Shown piece by piece: positions 16,751-26,114 of a stretch of 34,115 bases of DNA. The stretch is from an uncultured Clostridia bacterium. GTDB taxonomy: Bacteria > Bacillota > Clostridia > UBA1381. Position 1 is the stretch's first letter. Each line of letters begins with the position of its first letter. The notes below the pieces were generated by a model that made no database searches, was not told where the DNA came from, and worked only from the letters and a program-made list of their open reading frames with translations. The position numbers were made by a program, and so were the translations under genes. The stretch covers positions 1 through 34,115 of the forward strand of contig CALXZP010000063.1 of assembly GCA_944393255.1 (NCBI GenBank). Reading direction: 5' to 3'.

Positions 16751-17983
16751 ATGAAAACATTACTTATGCTTACAAAGTTCTATCCGTTCGGAACTGGAGA
16801 AGCCTTTATAGAGAGTGAAATGCCCATTGTAGCAGATAAATTTGATAAAGTAATAATCGTTGCTTGCGATGTTGACGGCGGTATAACAAAACAAAGATAT
16901 ATTCCTGAAAATGTTAAGATGGTTAGAATAAACAGTAAGTGCAAAGCAAAGGATCTGAAAAAGGCTGTCACATACTTTCTGAAACCATCAAATGAGTTAA
17001 AAGACGAATTTACATATTGTAAAAATGTAAAGCAAAAGCTGTTTGCCTGTTATTTTGAGTCTAAAAGTCATAGAATTTATGAGAGTATAAAAGAAAAGCT
17101 GGATGTTAAAGCCTTAACAAAAGATGAGGTTACATTATACAGCTATTGGCTGTTTACTACTGCAAGAGTTGGATTGATGCTGAAAAAAAATTTAGGCGAG
17201 GCAGTGAGGTTAAGCATTACACGCGCACATAGGTATGACCTGTATAATGAAAGAAACAGTCTCAATTATTTGCCTATGCGCAGGATGCTTCTTGACGGAT
17301 ATGATAAAATATGTCCATGCTCAGATGATGGAACAAAGTATCTAAAAAAAGGTTATCCTGAATACGAACAGAAGATTATGACTGCATTGTTAGGTACGAT
17401 AGACCATGGAATGAATAAACAAAGTGACGACGGTGTGTTCAGAGTAGTAAGCTGCTCAAGAATGGAAAGTGTTAAGCGTATAGACAAGCTTATTGATTCA
17501 TTAGCATTACTTGATGTTAAGGGTTACAGTATAGAGTGGACACATATAGGCGGAGGCTTACTTGAGCGGGAGTTAAAAGAAAAAGCAAAACGGTTGTTGA
17601 AGCATGTCAGTTTTATATTTAAGGGAAACATGCTCAATACCGATGTTATGAAGCTTTATAAGATGTACTCTTTTGATTTGTTTGTAAATGTAAGCTCAAG
17701 CGAAGGGCTTCCGGTTTCGATAATGGAAGCAATAAGCTTTGGCATTCCGGTAATAGCAACTGACGTAGGCGGTACATCGGAAATTGTATTTGATAGTGAA
17801 ACAGGATATCTTATTCCTGAAAATTTCACAAATGAGCAGCTGGCTGAAAAAATAGAACAGTTTGTAACAGGGAAAATAAATTATACATATCTTAGAACAA
17901 GAACGAGAGAGATATGGGAGCAAAGATTTAGAGCCGCCAATAATTATGAAAAGCTCTGCAAGAATATTATGCAATTGGGGTGA
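16751..17983 (+). CDS. family 4 glycosyltransferase
   Basis: A 410-residue GT-B enzyme. The N-terminal domain begins LLMLTKFYPFGTGEAFIESE, and the C-terminal donor-binding domain (about 230-410) has VVSCSRMESVKRID and the retaining GT4 motif EGLPVSIMEAISFGIPVIATDVGG, split as EGLPVSIME (318-326, both Glu of the E-x7-E motif) and AISFGIPVIATDVGG. It transfers one sugar to the growing repeat unit. The N-terminus with GTGEAFIESE is typical of WcaL/EpsF-like enzymes in capsule loci. SD GGAGAAGC precedes the ATG. Confidence 0.9.
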   Translation: MKTLLMLTKFYPFGTGEAFIESEMPIVADKFDKVIIVACDVDGGITKQRYIPENVKMVRINSKCKAKDLKKAVTYFLKPSNELKDEFTYCKNVKQKLFACYFESKSHRIYESIKEKLDVKALTKDEVTLYSYWLFTTARVGLMLKKNLGEAVRLSITRAHRYDLYNERNSLNYLPMRRMLLDGYDKICPCSDDGTKYLKKGYPEYEQKIMTALLGTIDHGMNKQSDDGVFRVVSCSRMESVKRIDKLIDSLALLDVKGYSIEWTHIGGGLLERELKEKAKRLLKHVSFIFKGNMLNTDVMKLYKMYSFDLFVNVSSSEGLPVSIMEAISFGIPVIATDVGGTSEIVFDSETGYLIPENFTNEQLAEKIEQFVTGKINYTYLRTRTREIWEQRFRAANNYEKLCKNIMQLG

Positions 17984-17988
17984 ATATA

Positions 17989-18933
17989 ATGGGCAGCTGG
18001 TTGAATGCTAAATTAACAATGTTCAAAAGATGGTTTTATATACTATCGGGAAAAAGTAATACAGCTATAAAACAGGATGAAGGTAAGTTCTATAAAAAGG
18101 ATGATATAGCTGGTTATTACAATAATCTAATGGGTAAGGTAAATAATGAAACTCCTTTGGATGAAAATGGGATTCCGCTGACGCAAATCGGTGACAATGA
18201 ATTTGTACATTTTCCGATTGCGATTTTTCAGTATGGACTTGGAAGCTATGATTGTTATCTGGCCGGTAAAGACAATAAGTATCTTGATGCACTCAAAAAA
18301 ATTGCAGACTGGGGAGTTGAAAATCAGGACAGCAGAGGCGCATGGGATTGCTTTGGTCCGCTCAAAAGCAGCAAATACACTGTTTCCTCAATGGGACAAG
18401 GTGAAGGTGCATCTGTGCTCATAAGAGCATACACTGCTTTTAATGATAAGCAATATCTTAACGCTGCAAAAAAGGCTGTGGATTTTATGCTCACTGAAAT
18501 TAGTAATGGCGGTACAGCCATAAGAAACGAAGACTCCCTGTACCTTGAAGAATATCCGCAGAATCCTCCTAGAAGTGTAATGAATGGCTGGATATTTTCA
18601 CTGTTTGGTATCTATGATCTATCAATTGTAGAAAAATCATACCTTGATGAATTTGAATTAAGCTCAAAAACATTAAGCAGAACAATAGATAATTATGACA
18701 ATGGCTATTGGTCTTTATATGATCTGGAGAAGCGGGTTGCCAGCCCTGCTTATCATACACTGCATATAGCATTGCTGAATGTTATGTATGATTTGACAGA
18801 GGACGAGACATATAAGAATAAAGCTGAAAAATTCAGAAGATATGAGCTTAAGCAGCTTAATAAAATAAGAGCAATAGCAAAAAAATTAATTCAGAAGCTT
18901 ACCGAAAAATCAGAAATGGTAGTTATGAAATAA
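17989..18933 (+). CDS. D-glucuronyl C5-epimerase family protein
   Basis: The 314-residue protein matches the C-terminal catalytic domain of D-glucuronyl C5-epimerases, which turn D-glucuronate into L-iduronate within a polymer (heparan sulfate pathway in animals, some bacterial homologues). Recognisable segments are SMGQGEGASVLIRAY (134-148), NGWIFSLFGIYDL (199-211), GYWSLYDL (239-246) and SPAYHTLHI (252-260), with Tyr residues at the expected catalytic places. No signal peptide is evident, so action on the lipid-linked repeat unit inside the cell is likely. I chose ATG 17989 over GTG 17980, because GGGGTG sits seven bases before it. The presence of ugd in the same cluster supports a glucuronate substrate; the product is inferred. 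Confidence 0.82.
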   Translation: MGSWLNAKLTMFKRWFYILSGKSNTAIKQDEGKFYKKDDIAGYYNNLMGKVNNETPLDENGIPLTQIGDNEFVHFPIAIFQYGLGSYDCYLAGKDNKYLDALKKIADWGVENQDSRGAWDCFGPLKSSKYTVSSMGQGEGASVLIRAYTAFNDKQYLNAAKKAVDFMLTEISNGGTAIRNEDSLYLEEYPQNPPRSVMNGWIFSLFGIYDLSIVEKSYLDEFELSSKTLSRTIDNYDNGYWSLYDLEKRVASPAYHTLHIALLNVMYDLTEDETYKNKAEKFRRYELKQLNKIRAIAKKLIQKLTEKSEMVVMK

Positions 18934-18946
18934 AGGTGGTTTTATT

Positions 18947-20008
18947 ATGAAGATAGTTCAGGTTATGCCGGAGTTTGGGCTGGCAGGAGCGGAAAGAATG
19001 GCGGAAAGCCTTACTTTGCAGTTGAAAAAAGAAGGATATGAAGTCGAGGTCGTAAGTCTTTATGATTATCATTCCGATATAACAGAAAATCTTGAAAGAA
19101 ACGGTGTAAAAATTCATTATTTTGGGAAAAAGAAGGGCATGGATTTAAGTATGTTTTTAAAGCTTTTAAAGCTTTTCAGGCAGCTTAGGCCGGACGTTGT
19201 ACATACGCACCGATATGTTAGCCAATATACAATGCCGATTTGTATTCTGACAGGTGTTCCTGTAAGAGTCCATACTGTACATAGCTTGGCTGAAAAAGAA
19301 AAAATAGCCAAAAAGCCTCAAAAGATTTTTTACCGCTGCTTTAGGTTGCAGCCTGTTTCTATAAATGAGGCGGTTAAAGAAAGTATCAGCAGACAATACA
19401 ATATAAAGACAGACCGTATACCAATGGTGTATAATGGGGTAGACATAAAAAATTATATAAAAAAAGATACATACACTTTTAAGAGAAAGTTCAGGGTGGT
19501 GCATATTGGAAGGTTTACTTTGGCAAAAAATCACATTGAAATGATCCATGCATTTAAAACGCTGCATAGCAAACATCCGGAAACGGAATTGCACTTATAT
19601 GGCACTGGAGAATTGAAAGAAAATGCTGTAGCAGAGATTAACAAGCTCGGACTTCAGGCATTTGTTATACTACATGGAGTAGTAAACAATATAAATGAAA
19701 TCATGCATAAATATGATATGTTTATGCTGCCTTCAATATATGAAGGTATGCCAATAACTATTATAGAAGCGATGGCTTCAGGTATGCCGATTTTAGCCAC
19801 GAATGTAGGAGGGATTCCTAATATTATTACAGATGAATATAATGGTATATTGGTAAATACGGATAGTGAAAGTATTGCATGCGGATTAGAAAGAATGTAT
19901 TATGATGCTCAGTTGAGAGAGAGTTTAGGACGGGCGGCCTTAAAGTCTGCTGTAAAGTACAGCGTTCAAAATATGACAAAGGGATATATTGAAATTTATA
20001 AGGGATAA
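18947..20008 (+). CDS. family 4 glycosyltransferase
   Basis: A 353-residue GT-B enzyme with the N-terminal GLAGAERMAESLTLQL acceptor loop (typical GGxE-like start), VHTHRYVSQY, a linker PMVYNGVDI, and a C-terminal donor site starting RVVHIGRFTLAKNH. The catalytic motif EGMPITIIEAMASGMPILATNVGG is seen as EGMPITIIE and AMASGMPILATNVGG. It transfers one sugar to the EPS repeat unit on the cytosolic side. SD AAAGGTGG precedes the ATG. Substrate unknown. Confidence 0.92.
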   Translation: MKIVQVMPEFGLAGAERMAESLTLQLKKEGYEVEVVSLYDYHSDITENLERNGVKIHYFGKKKGMDLSMFLKLLKLFRQLRPDVVHTHRYVSQYTMPICILTGVPVRVHTVHSLAEKEKIAKKPQKIFYRCFRLQPVSINEAVKESISRQYNIKTDRIPMVYNGVDIKNYIKKDTYTFKRKFRVVHIGRFTLAKNHIEMIHAFKTLHSKHPETELHLYGTGELKENAVAEINKLGLQAFVILHGVVNNINEIMHKYDMFMLPSIYEGMPITIIEAMASGMPILATNVGGIPNIITDEYNGILVNTDSESIACGLERMYYDAQLRESLGRAALKSAVKYSVQNMTKGYIEIYKG

Positions 20009-20021
20009 CAGGTGATAGAAA

Positions 20022-21278
20022 TTGACTTGGTCAATTAAATTAAATCAAAGTAAATATACAATATTCGAGAAATTAGAAAACCTATTATGCTTTGCTACTG
20101 TCCTTTGTATCTTCATTTTTAATTTCAATGAAGAGGGCGGACGAGTGATAGTAAATTTGTTAATTATTATTTTTTCTGCGTTGGAGTTGTTTTTGGCATC
20201 CAGGAAAAATAATATCAAATTGTCTTACGGGTTAATATGCTACGGTATTTTCGTCATTATATGTATGTTTTCCTGTATATATTCTACGGCGAAGGCTGAT
20301 AGTGTGGAAAAGGTGAAAACGGTGGTTATCTTATGGTTTTTTATGCTTAGTATATATATTTTTTTATGCAATAAAAACCGTTCGGAACTGCTCATGAAGT
20401 TTATAGTATATTCATCGGTATCGGCTGCAGTATACCTGTTAATAAATTCTGCATGGTCAAGCGGAACACGGGTAACAAGTATCATAGGTGACTCGAATCA
20501 GGCAGGTGCATATTTTTCATATTCAGCAACAATTATATTCTACTGTACAAAACAGAAAAGTATAAACAGAATAATTGGATATGGCGGATTGATATTGGTT
20601 GTTTGGGCAATTCTTATAAGCGGCTCAAGAAGTTCTTTGCTTGAGCTTTTTGTCGGATTGGTCGCGTTACAGATCATCATGGATAATATCACCAATGAAA
20701 GACTGTATAAACGGCTTTTCGGTTTCGCAGTAATTGCTGCAGCTGTTTTGGTTATTTATCATTTAGCAATGACAAATGAAATATTATATGAGATCCTCGG
20801 AAGACGCATCGACTCAATGTTCGAGATAATGTCCGGAAAAAAGTCTTCGATAAATGAGACTTCAACGGAAATGAGAAGATATTTCAGACAGTGGGCGCTG
20901 GAACGATTTTATAGCAGTCCGATCGGAGGAACAGGTATAGGAAGTTTTAATGATTATCTTTATAATAAGATCGGCCGGTATGCATTTTCACATAATAATT
21001 ATGTCGAACTGCTTCAAGGTGTAGGTCTGTTGGGTACTATACCATATTATTCATATCATTTTATAACTATAAAAGGATTTATAGATAACAGGAATGAAAG
21101 AACTACATTAGCTATAGTTTTATTATTACAAATGCTGATCGCCCACTATGCAGTAGTATTTTATTATCAGAAGCTTGAAATAATTTTTATGACATTAATG
21201 ATGTATCTGATTTGTCATAATAAAGAAGGCCGTTACTGGTCAGAAATTAAAAAGAAACAGTCATATATAGAGAGGTAA
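20022..21278 (+). CDS. Wzy-like polymerase / O-antigen ligase family membrane protein
   Basis: A 418-residue protein with about ten to twelve hydrophobic spans and the conserved SGSRSSLLELFVGL segment near residue 205, followed by a large extracytoplasmic loop and a GIGSFNDY...FSHNNYVELLQGVGLLG region. This is the pattern of the Wzy_C polymerase/ligase family, which joins lipid-linked repeat units outside the membrane. The predicted start is TTG at 20022 with AGGTGA six bases before; no ATG is well placed. It is the only polymerase candidate in the cluster. Confidence 0.85.
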   Translation: MTWSIKLNQSKYTIFEKLENLLCFATVLCIFIFNFNEEGGRVIVNLLIIIFSALELFLASRKNNIKLSYGLICYGIFVIICMFSCIYSTAKADSVEKVKTVVILWFFMLSIYIFLCNKNRSELLMKFIVYSSVSAAVYLLINSAWSSGTRVTSIIGDSNQAGAYFSYSATIIFYCTKQKSINRIIGYGGLILVVWAILISGSRSSLLELFVGLVALQIIMDNITNERLYKRLFGFAVIAAAVLVIYHLAMTNEILYEILGRRIDSMFEIMSGKKSSINETSTEMRRYFRQWALERFYSSPIGGTGIGSFNDYLYNKIGRYAFSHNNYVELLQGVGLLGTIPYYSYHFITIKGFIDNRNERTTLAIVLLLQMLIAHYAVVFYYQKLEIIFMTLMMYLICHNKEGRYWSEIKKKQSYIER

Positions 21279-21286
21279 ACAAAATA

Positions 21287-22420
21287 ATGAATGTATTAAT
21301 GCTATGCAGAACTTCATATCAGCTTATGACTGCAGTCAGAATAAAATTGCTTAAGCATAAAAGTGATAATGTTGATATTGGTTTATTTGATACAATAGCG
21401 AATGTTCAACATTTAAGTGAACTGATAAAAATAAGCGGACTGTTTAAGGAGTGTTTTTTATATAAAATTAAAGCTTATACGCCGGCGGGAATAAGATTGA
21501 GGATTAATATGTTTACTAAAAGCATTGATTGCAAAACAAATAAATCCTATGAAATAATATATTTGTCTAACGTTTCTTTCAGGCAATGTTGGATAGAAAA
21601 CAGGCTAATAAAAAAACTGTCAAAGAGTACTCATAAGAAAAATAAGAGTACATCGTTGTATATGTTTGAAGATGGCTTTTCAACTTATTCTGAATATAGC
21701 AGTGAATTATTTAAACTATTGAACGAGAGTCGCGGAATAAAAAAAATTATATGCAAATACTTATACAGTGAGTATTACAAATTAAAAGGTATATATGTAT
21801 ATTCTCCTGAATTAATGCTGTGGAAGCCGGTATTTGAAATTTTGCCGATAAAAAAAGTGCAAAAAGATGATAAAGAATATATAAATATGTTAAATGTCAT
21901 ATTTGGATACAATAGTATGAACGATATATATGACAAAAAAATAGTTTTCTTTGAAGAGTCATATTATGCTGACGGCAATGATATAGGTGATGTTGAAATT
22001 GTAAATTATATAGCTTCAGTCGTAGGAAAAGAAAATATCTTTATAAAAATCCATCCACGGAATCCTATTAATCGCTTTGCTGAGTTAGGATATAAAACCA
22101 ACAGGAATACAGTTATTCCATGGGAAATTACAGCAATGAATGAGGATTTTTCGGACAAAACCCTTATTACGATTGCTTCAGGTTCAAGTATAACATCATA
22201 TTTCATGTCAAGTAATGAAGCAGGAAAAAGCATTTTGTTATACGATATGGAAGGGATAGATAAAAGCAAGCTCACACCCACAATTGATGTATTTGATGCT
22301 ATATGTAAAAAGGTTGGTTATTTTATATATCCAAAAACCAAAGATGAATTAAAACAAATTTTATTAGGTAAAGAGGAAAATGATGAAAATAGTAGCAATA
22401 ATGCCAATAAAACTGAATAA
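21287..22420 (+). CDS. putative sialyltransferase-like (GT52/polysialyltransferase-type) protein
   Basis: The 377-residue protein starts MNVLMLCRTSYQLMTAVRIKLL, read as MNVLMLCRTSYQ then LMTAVRIKLL. This is the start of GT52 and bacterial polysialyltransferase-like enzymes (CRTxYQ). IKIHPRNP (about 252) and ASGSSITSYFM (about 297) are like the HP and SS motifs of these CMP-sugar-using transferases. No membrane span is seen. The next gene, overlapping it by 38 bases, encodes a CMP-sugar cytidylyltransferase, which supports a CMP-sugar donor. The gene is one of the most AT-rich in the window. The family call rests on short motifs, so certainty is moderate. Confidence 0.65.
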   Translation: MNVLMLCRTSYQLMTAVRIKLLKHKSDNVDIGLFDTIANVQHLSELIKISGLFKECFLYKIKAYTPAGIRLRINMFTKSIDCKTNKSYEIIYLSNVSFRQCWIENRLIKKLSKSTHKKNKSTSLYMFEDGFSTYSEYSSELFKLLNESRGIKKIICKYLYSEYYKLKGIYVYSPELMLWKPVFEILPIKKVQKDDKEYINMLNVIFGYNSMNDIYDKKIVFFEESYYADGNDIGDVEIVNYIASVVGKENIFIKIHPRNPINRFAELGYKTNRNTVIPWEITAMNEDFSDKTLITIASGSSITSYFMSSNEAGKSILLYDMEGIDKSKLTPTIDVFDAICKKVGYFIYPKTKDELKQILLGKEENDENSSNNANKTE

Positions 22421-23027
22421 TGAAAGATTACCGGGAAAGAACACAAAGTTTTTGGGTGACAAGCCGCTTCTGCAGTATGAGTTAGAGAGTTTAAAGCAGA
22501 CCGGAATGCTAGATAGTATCAATGTATATTGCAGCGATGCGACTGTTGTTCCATATTTGCCTGTGGGGGTTGATTTTATAAAGCGCCCGGGGTTTCTTGA
22601 TTTGCCGACTTCTAATTTTACACAGATTTTTGAAAGCTTTATGAATACTGTGGATGCTGACATATATGTATATGCACATGCCACAGCGCCATATATCACA
22701 GTCAAAACAATGAAGCAATGTATTGAGGCCGTGACATCAGGTGAATATGATTCGGCGTTTTGTGCCGTAAAGATACAGGATTATCTCTGGCAGGATGGCG
22801 AACCGCTTAATTTTGATGCTGAAAATGTTCCGAGAAGTCAGGACATCAAGCCGATATACCGCGAAACCTCGGGTGTTTATGTGTTTACAAAGAAGTCATT
22901 CATACAAACCCACAGACGCATAGGCTTAAAGCCGTATGTAAAAGAGGTATCTTTTAAAGAGGCTGTGGATATAAATGATCCTGAGGATTTTGATTTAGCG
23001 GAAGCCTTATTGGATGTTAAATTATAA
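22383..23027 (+). CDS. CMP-sugar acid cytidylyltransferase (NeuA/KdsB superfamily)
   Basis: The 214-residue enzyme has the CTP-binding N-terminal signature IMPIKLNNERLPGKNTKFLG, followed by PLLQYELESL. It also has HATAPYITVKTM and, near the C-terminus, VDINDPEDFDLAEALL, as in acylneuraminate cytidylyltransferases. It should activate a 2-keto-3-deoxy sugar acid with CTP. There is no NeuB, NeuC or KdsA in the window, so the acid need not be Neu5Ac or Kdo. ATG 22383 was chosen because AGAGG is six bases upstream; ATG 22380 is the alternative. It overlaps the previous gene by 38 bases and is followed after 17 bases by the aldolase fusion. Confidence 0.88.
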   Translation: MKIVAIMPIKLNNERLPGKNTKFLGDKPLLQYELESLKQTGMLDSINVYCSDATVVPYLPVGVDFIKRPGFLDLPTSNFTQIFESFMNTVDADIYVYAHATAPYITVKTMKQCIEAVTSGEYDSAFCAVKIQDYLWQDGEPLNFDAENVPRSQDIKPIYRETSGVYVFTKKSFIQTHRRIGLKPYVKEVSFKEAVDINDPEDFDLAEALLDVKL

Positions 23028-23044
23028 AAAAGGAGACACAATAT

Positions 23045-24628
23045 ATGAATTCAATTAAGATACTTGATGTGACTTTGAGAGACGGCGGCTGTGTGAATGA
23101 TTTTAATTTTGGACAGGCTTATATGGATACAATTCTATCACATCTTGAGGCCTCCGGAGTAGATTATATAGAGCTTGGATACATAGATGAAAAGAATGGT
23201 TCAGAGCAGGGAAGAACACAGTACAGAAGCGAGCAGGTTATACCAACATATTTTCTGAAGAATAAAAAGCCGGGTATTACATATGTTGCAATGATAGACT
23301 ACGGCAAATTTGACATAGGCAAACTTCAGCCGAGAACTGATGAAGGTATAGACGGCATAAGGATGGCATTTCATAAGAAAAACTGGAATGATGCCATATC
23401 ACTCGGCAGAAAAATTATAGATAAGGGGTATATGTTCTTTATCCAGCCAATGCTTACTATGAGATATACGGATGCTGAGCTTATAGAGCTTATAGATACT
23501 ATAAACAACAAGCTTCCCGATGCGGCGGGATTTTACGCTGTAGACAGCTTTGGCGAGATGAGAAATAATGATGTTATAAGACTTATGCATATTATTGATC
23601 ATAATCTTCTGCCGTCCATGGCGCTGGGATTTCATTCTCACAATAATCTACAGCTATCATATTCAAATGCGATGACCTTGCTGAATTTCCCTACAAACAG
23701 AAATCTTATGCTCGATTCATCTGTTATGGGTATGGGAAAGGGGGCCGGAAATCTCAATACAGAGCTGCTTATGGAGCATCTTAATCTGTATTATGGAAAG
23801 AGCTATAAAACTTATCCTCTTATGGAGCTTATAGATCAGGTAATTAACGTTATACATAAGGATTTGTACTGGGGATATGCGGTAGAGTATTATCTTTCAT
23901 CAATCAACAGATGTACACCAAGCTATGCTTCGCACTTCTATAATAAGCACATGCTGCCGATAGACCAGGTTGCGGAGCTTTTGGGAATGATAGCGGAGGA
24001 AAAGAAAATTTCATTTGACAGAAATTATGCTGAGCAACTGTATCTTGATTATAATGCAAAGAAGTCGTCAGATGATACTGAAACAATTAAAGAATTAAGA
24101 GAAAAGCTGACCGGTAAAAGGGTATTGCTTATTGCCCCGGGTAAGAGTATAACAACTGTGTGGGATAAAATTACAGACGTGCTTTTAGAGAATGTTGTAT
24201 CAATATCTCTTAATAATTTTGAGTTTAACACGGATTATATTCTGACAACGAGAACTGAAATATTTAATGAGGCTCTCACAAAGGATCTTCATATTATTGT
24301 ACCGTCGAATGTTGCAAAGAACTCCGATGCAGACAATGTAAACATAATAGATTATGAGAAGTGGATTATAAAGGGTGAAAAAACCTACGATTCATCAGGC
24401 GTCATGAGTCTGCTGCTGATGAAGGCATTAGGTGTAAAAGAAATTATGCTTGCGGGCTTTGACGGTTTCTCGGCAAATATAAATGAGAATTATTATGATA
24501 AGACCATGAGGAAGCCTGTTACAGACGAGCAAGCCAAGCAGCGCAATAAGTTTTACAGAGAACTGATTAATGAAATTAACAAGACAGTAAAGATGATATT
24601 TATCACAGAGTCGGTATATAAAGATTAA
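23045..24628 (+). CDS. DmpG-like aldolase fused to a GT42/MptE-like domain
   Basis: The 527-residue protein has an HMGL-like TIM-barrel aldolase domain (about 1-320). TLRDGG (10-15) carries the metal-binding Asp and Arg, VDSFG (166-170) is a conserved strand, HSHNNL (197-202) gives two metal-ligand His residues, and LDSSVMGMGKGAGN (223-236) matches the LDAS-GMGAGAGN region of 4-hydroxy-2-oxovalerate aldolases. The DmpF dehydrogenase partner is absent. The C-terminal part (about 355-527), with LIAPGKSI and SSGVMSLLLMKALGVKEIMLAGFDG (split as SSGVMSLLLMKALG and VKEIMLAGFDG), resembles GT42 sialyltransferases and MptE/DUF115 proteins. I infer pyruvate-aldehyde condensation to a 2-keto sugar acid, with a second, possibly transferase, activity. 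Both domain calls are from motifs only. Confidence 0.78.
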   Translation: MNSIKILDVTLRDGGCVNDFNFGQAYMDTILSHLEASGVDYIELGYIDEKNGSEQGRTQYRSEQVIPTYFLKNKKPGITYVAMIDYGKFDIGKLQPRTDEGIDGIRMAFHKKNWNDAISLGRKIIDKGYMFFIQPMLTMRYTDAELIELIDTINNKLPDAAGFYAVDSFGEMRNNDVIRLMHIIDHNLLPSMALGFHSHNNLQLSYSNAMTLLNFPTNRNLMLDSSVMGMGKGAGNLNTELLMEHLNLYYGKSYKTYPLMELIDQVINVIHKDLYWGYAVEYYLSSINRCTPSYASHFYNKHMLPIDQVAELLGMIAEEKKISFDRNYAEQLYLDYNAKKSSDDTETIKELREKLTGKRVLLIAPGKSITTVWDKITDVLLENVVSISLNNFEFNTDYILTTRTEIFNEALTKDLHIIVPSNVAKNSDADNVNIIDYEKWIIKGEKTYDSSGVMSLLLMKALGVKEIMLAGFDGFSANINENYYDKTMRKPVTDEQAKQRNKFYRELINEINKTVKMIFITESVYKD

Positions 24629-24644
24629 ATAGAGGTCAGAATGT

Positions 24645-26093
24645 ATGTTAGGTAATTTACTGAAAAAGTATAAGACAATGAATAAACAAATAAAAGTGGT
24701 ATTCTGGTTTTCAATAGTCGGTTTTTTACAGCGTGGAATAAGTCTTATAACAACGCCGATTTTTACCAGGGTGCTTTCGACAGATGAATATGGATTGTTC
24801 AGTGTCTTTAATGCTTGGTATACCATATTGGTTATAATTACCACATTAGCTCTGAATATGGGTGTAATAAACAATGCTTTTATAAAAAAAGGCAATACAA
24901 AAGAAAAAGTGGTGTCTTCATTTCAAAGTCTGTCTATGGTGATAGCGGTTGCTTTTTTCATATTTGCGGTGATTTTCAGAAATCATCTATCGCAAATAAT
25001 GAATCTGCCCATTATAATTGTAATATTTATATTTCTTGGGTGCATATTCTATTCGCCGTATCATGACTGGGTTGCGTATAAAAGATACCAGTTTGATTAT
25101 GTACGGCCTGTTATAGCTGCGGTTGCAATTTCTGTACTGACTCCGTTAGTCAGTTTAATTGCTATTTACTGTACTGATACGATGAAGGGTGAGGCAAGAG
25201 TCATTTCATATGTTCTGGTAAACACAATCTTTCCTGGATTATTCTTTTATATAGTCAATTATAAAAAGGATAAAACTTTCTGTGATAAATCATTATGGAT
25301 CTATGCATTATCATTTAACGTTCCGCTGATTGCACACTATATGTCAGAGACATTATTAAATCAGACAGATAGGATTATGATAAACATGTTCTGCGGAAAG
25401 AGTGAGGCTGGGATATATAGTGTTGCTTTTTCTGCGGCTTCAATATTCACGATATTCACAACTGCCCTAAATGCATCATTTGTACCATGGACTTATCAGA
25501 AGTTGAAAGTCAAAGATTACAAAGCTATCGGAAGAGTGGGCTATTTGGTTTTGCTTATTTTAGTCGGAGCTCTTTCGGTAATGATAATATTTGCACCTGA
25601 GATTATAAGAATACTTGCTGGTGAAAAATACAGTGGTGCAGTATATCTTATTCCTACTTTGGGTGCAAGTGTATATTTTAATTATATGTATCAGCTATAT
25701 TCAAGAATTGAATTATACTATGAAAAAAAAGCCTATACTGTTACAGCGACAATTACTGCAGCAGTGTTAAATATAGTTCTGAATGTATGGTGGATACCGA
25801 AATTCGGTTACCTTGCGGCGGGGTATTCAACGCTTATAGCGCATATAGTATTCTGTGTAATGCATTATTTCTTTTTTTCTAAGGTTAGTAAGGAATACAT
25901 GAATAGCGTAAAGGTTTACGATATAAGAATTATTGCAGCCATTTCAGCCGGAGTTCTTATGATTTCGTTTGTTATGACATATTTATATCAATATTTTATA
26001 TTGAGAATTATTATCCTAACATTTATTGTGGTTACTGCTGTGATTTACAGAAATAAATTGATTGGTTTGGTGAAATTATTAAGAAAACAATAA
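24645..26093 (+). CDS. Wzx-like polysaccharide flippase
   Basis: The 482-residue protein has 12-14 hydrophobic spans and the MOP-superfamily start FWFSIVGFLQRGISLITTPIFTRVL (seen as GFLQRGISLITTPIFTRVL), then STDEYGLFSVFNAW. ETLLNQTDRIMINMFCGKSEAGIYSVAF lies in the middle (LNQTDRIMINMF as key part). These are the usual repeat-unit flippase signatures. It moves lipid-linked EPS units across the membrane to the Wzy-like polymerase encoded four genes upstream. SD AGAGGTCAG lies five bases before ATG 24645. Confidence 0.93.
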   Translation: MLGNLLKKYKTMNKQIKVVFWFSIVGFLQRGISLITTPIFTRVLSTDEYGLFSVFNAWYTILVIITTLALNMGVINNAFIKKGNTKEKVVSSFQSLSMVIAVAFFIFAVIFRNHLSQIMNLPIIIVIFIFLGCIFYSPYHDWVAYKRYQFDYVRPVIAAVAISVLTPLVSLIAIYCTDTMKGEARVISYVLVNTIFPGLFFYIVNYKKDKTFCDKSLWIYALSFNVPLIAHYMSETLLNQTDRIMINMFCGKSEAGIYSVAFSAASIFTIFTTALNASFVPWTYQKLKVKDYKAIGRVGYLVLLILVGALSVMIIFAPEIIRILAGEKYSGAVYLIPTLGASVYFNYMYQLYSRIELYYEKKAYTVTATITAAVLNIVLNVWWIPKFGYLAAGYSTLIAHIVFCVMHYFFFSKVSKEYMNSVKVYDIRIIAAISAGVLMISFVMTYLYQYFILRIIILTFIVVTAVIYRNKLIGLVKLLRKQ

Positions 26094-26114
26094 TCTGATT
26101 TACGGAGGATTGCT

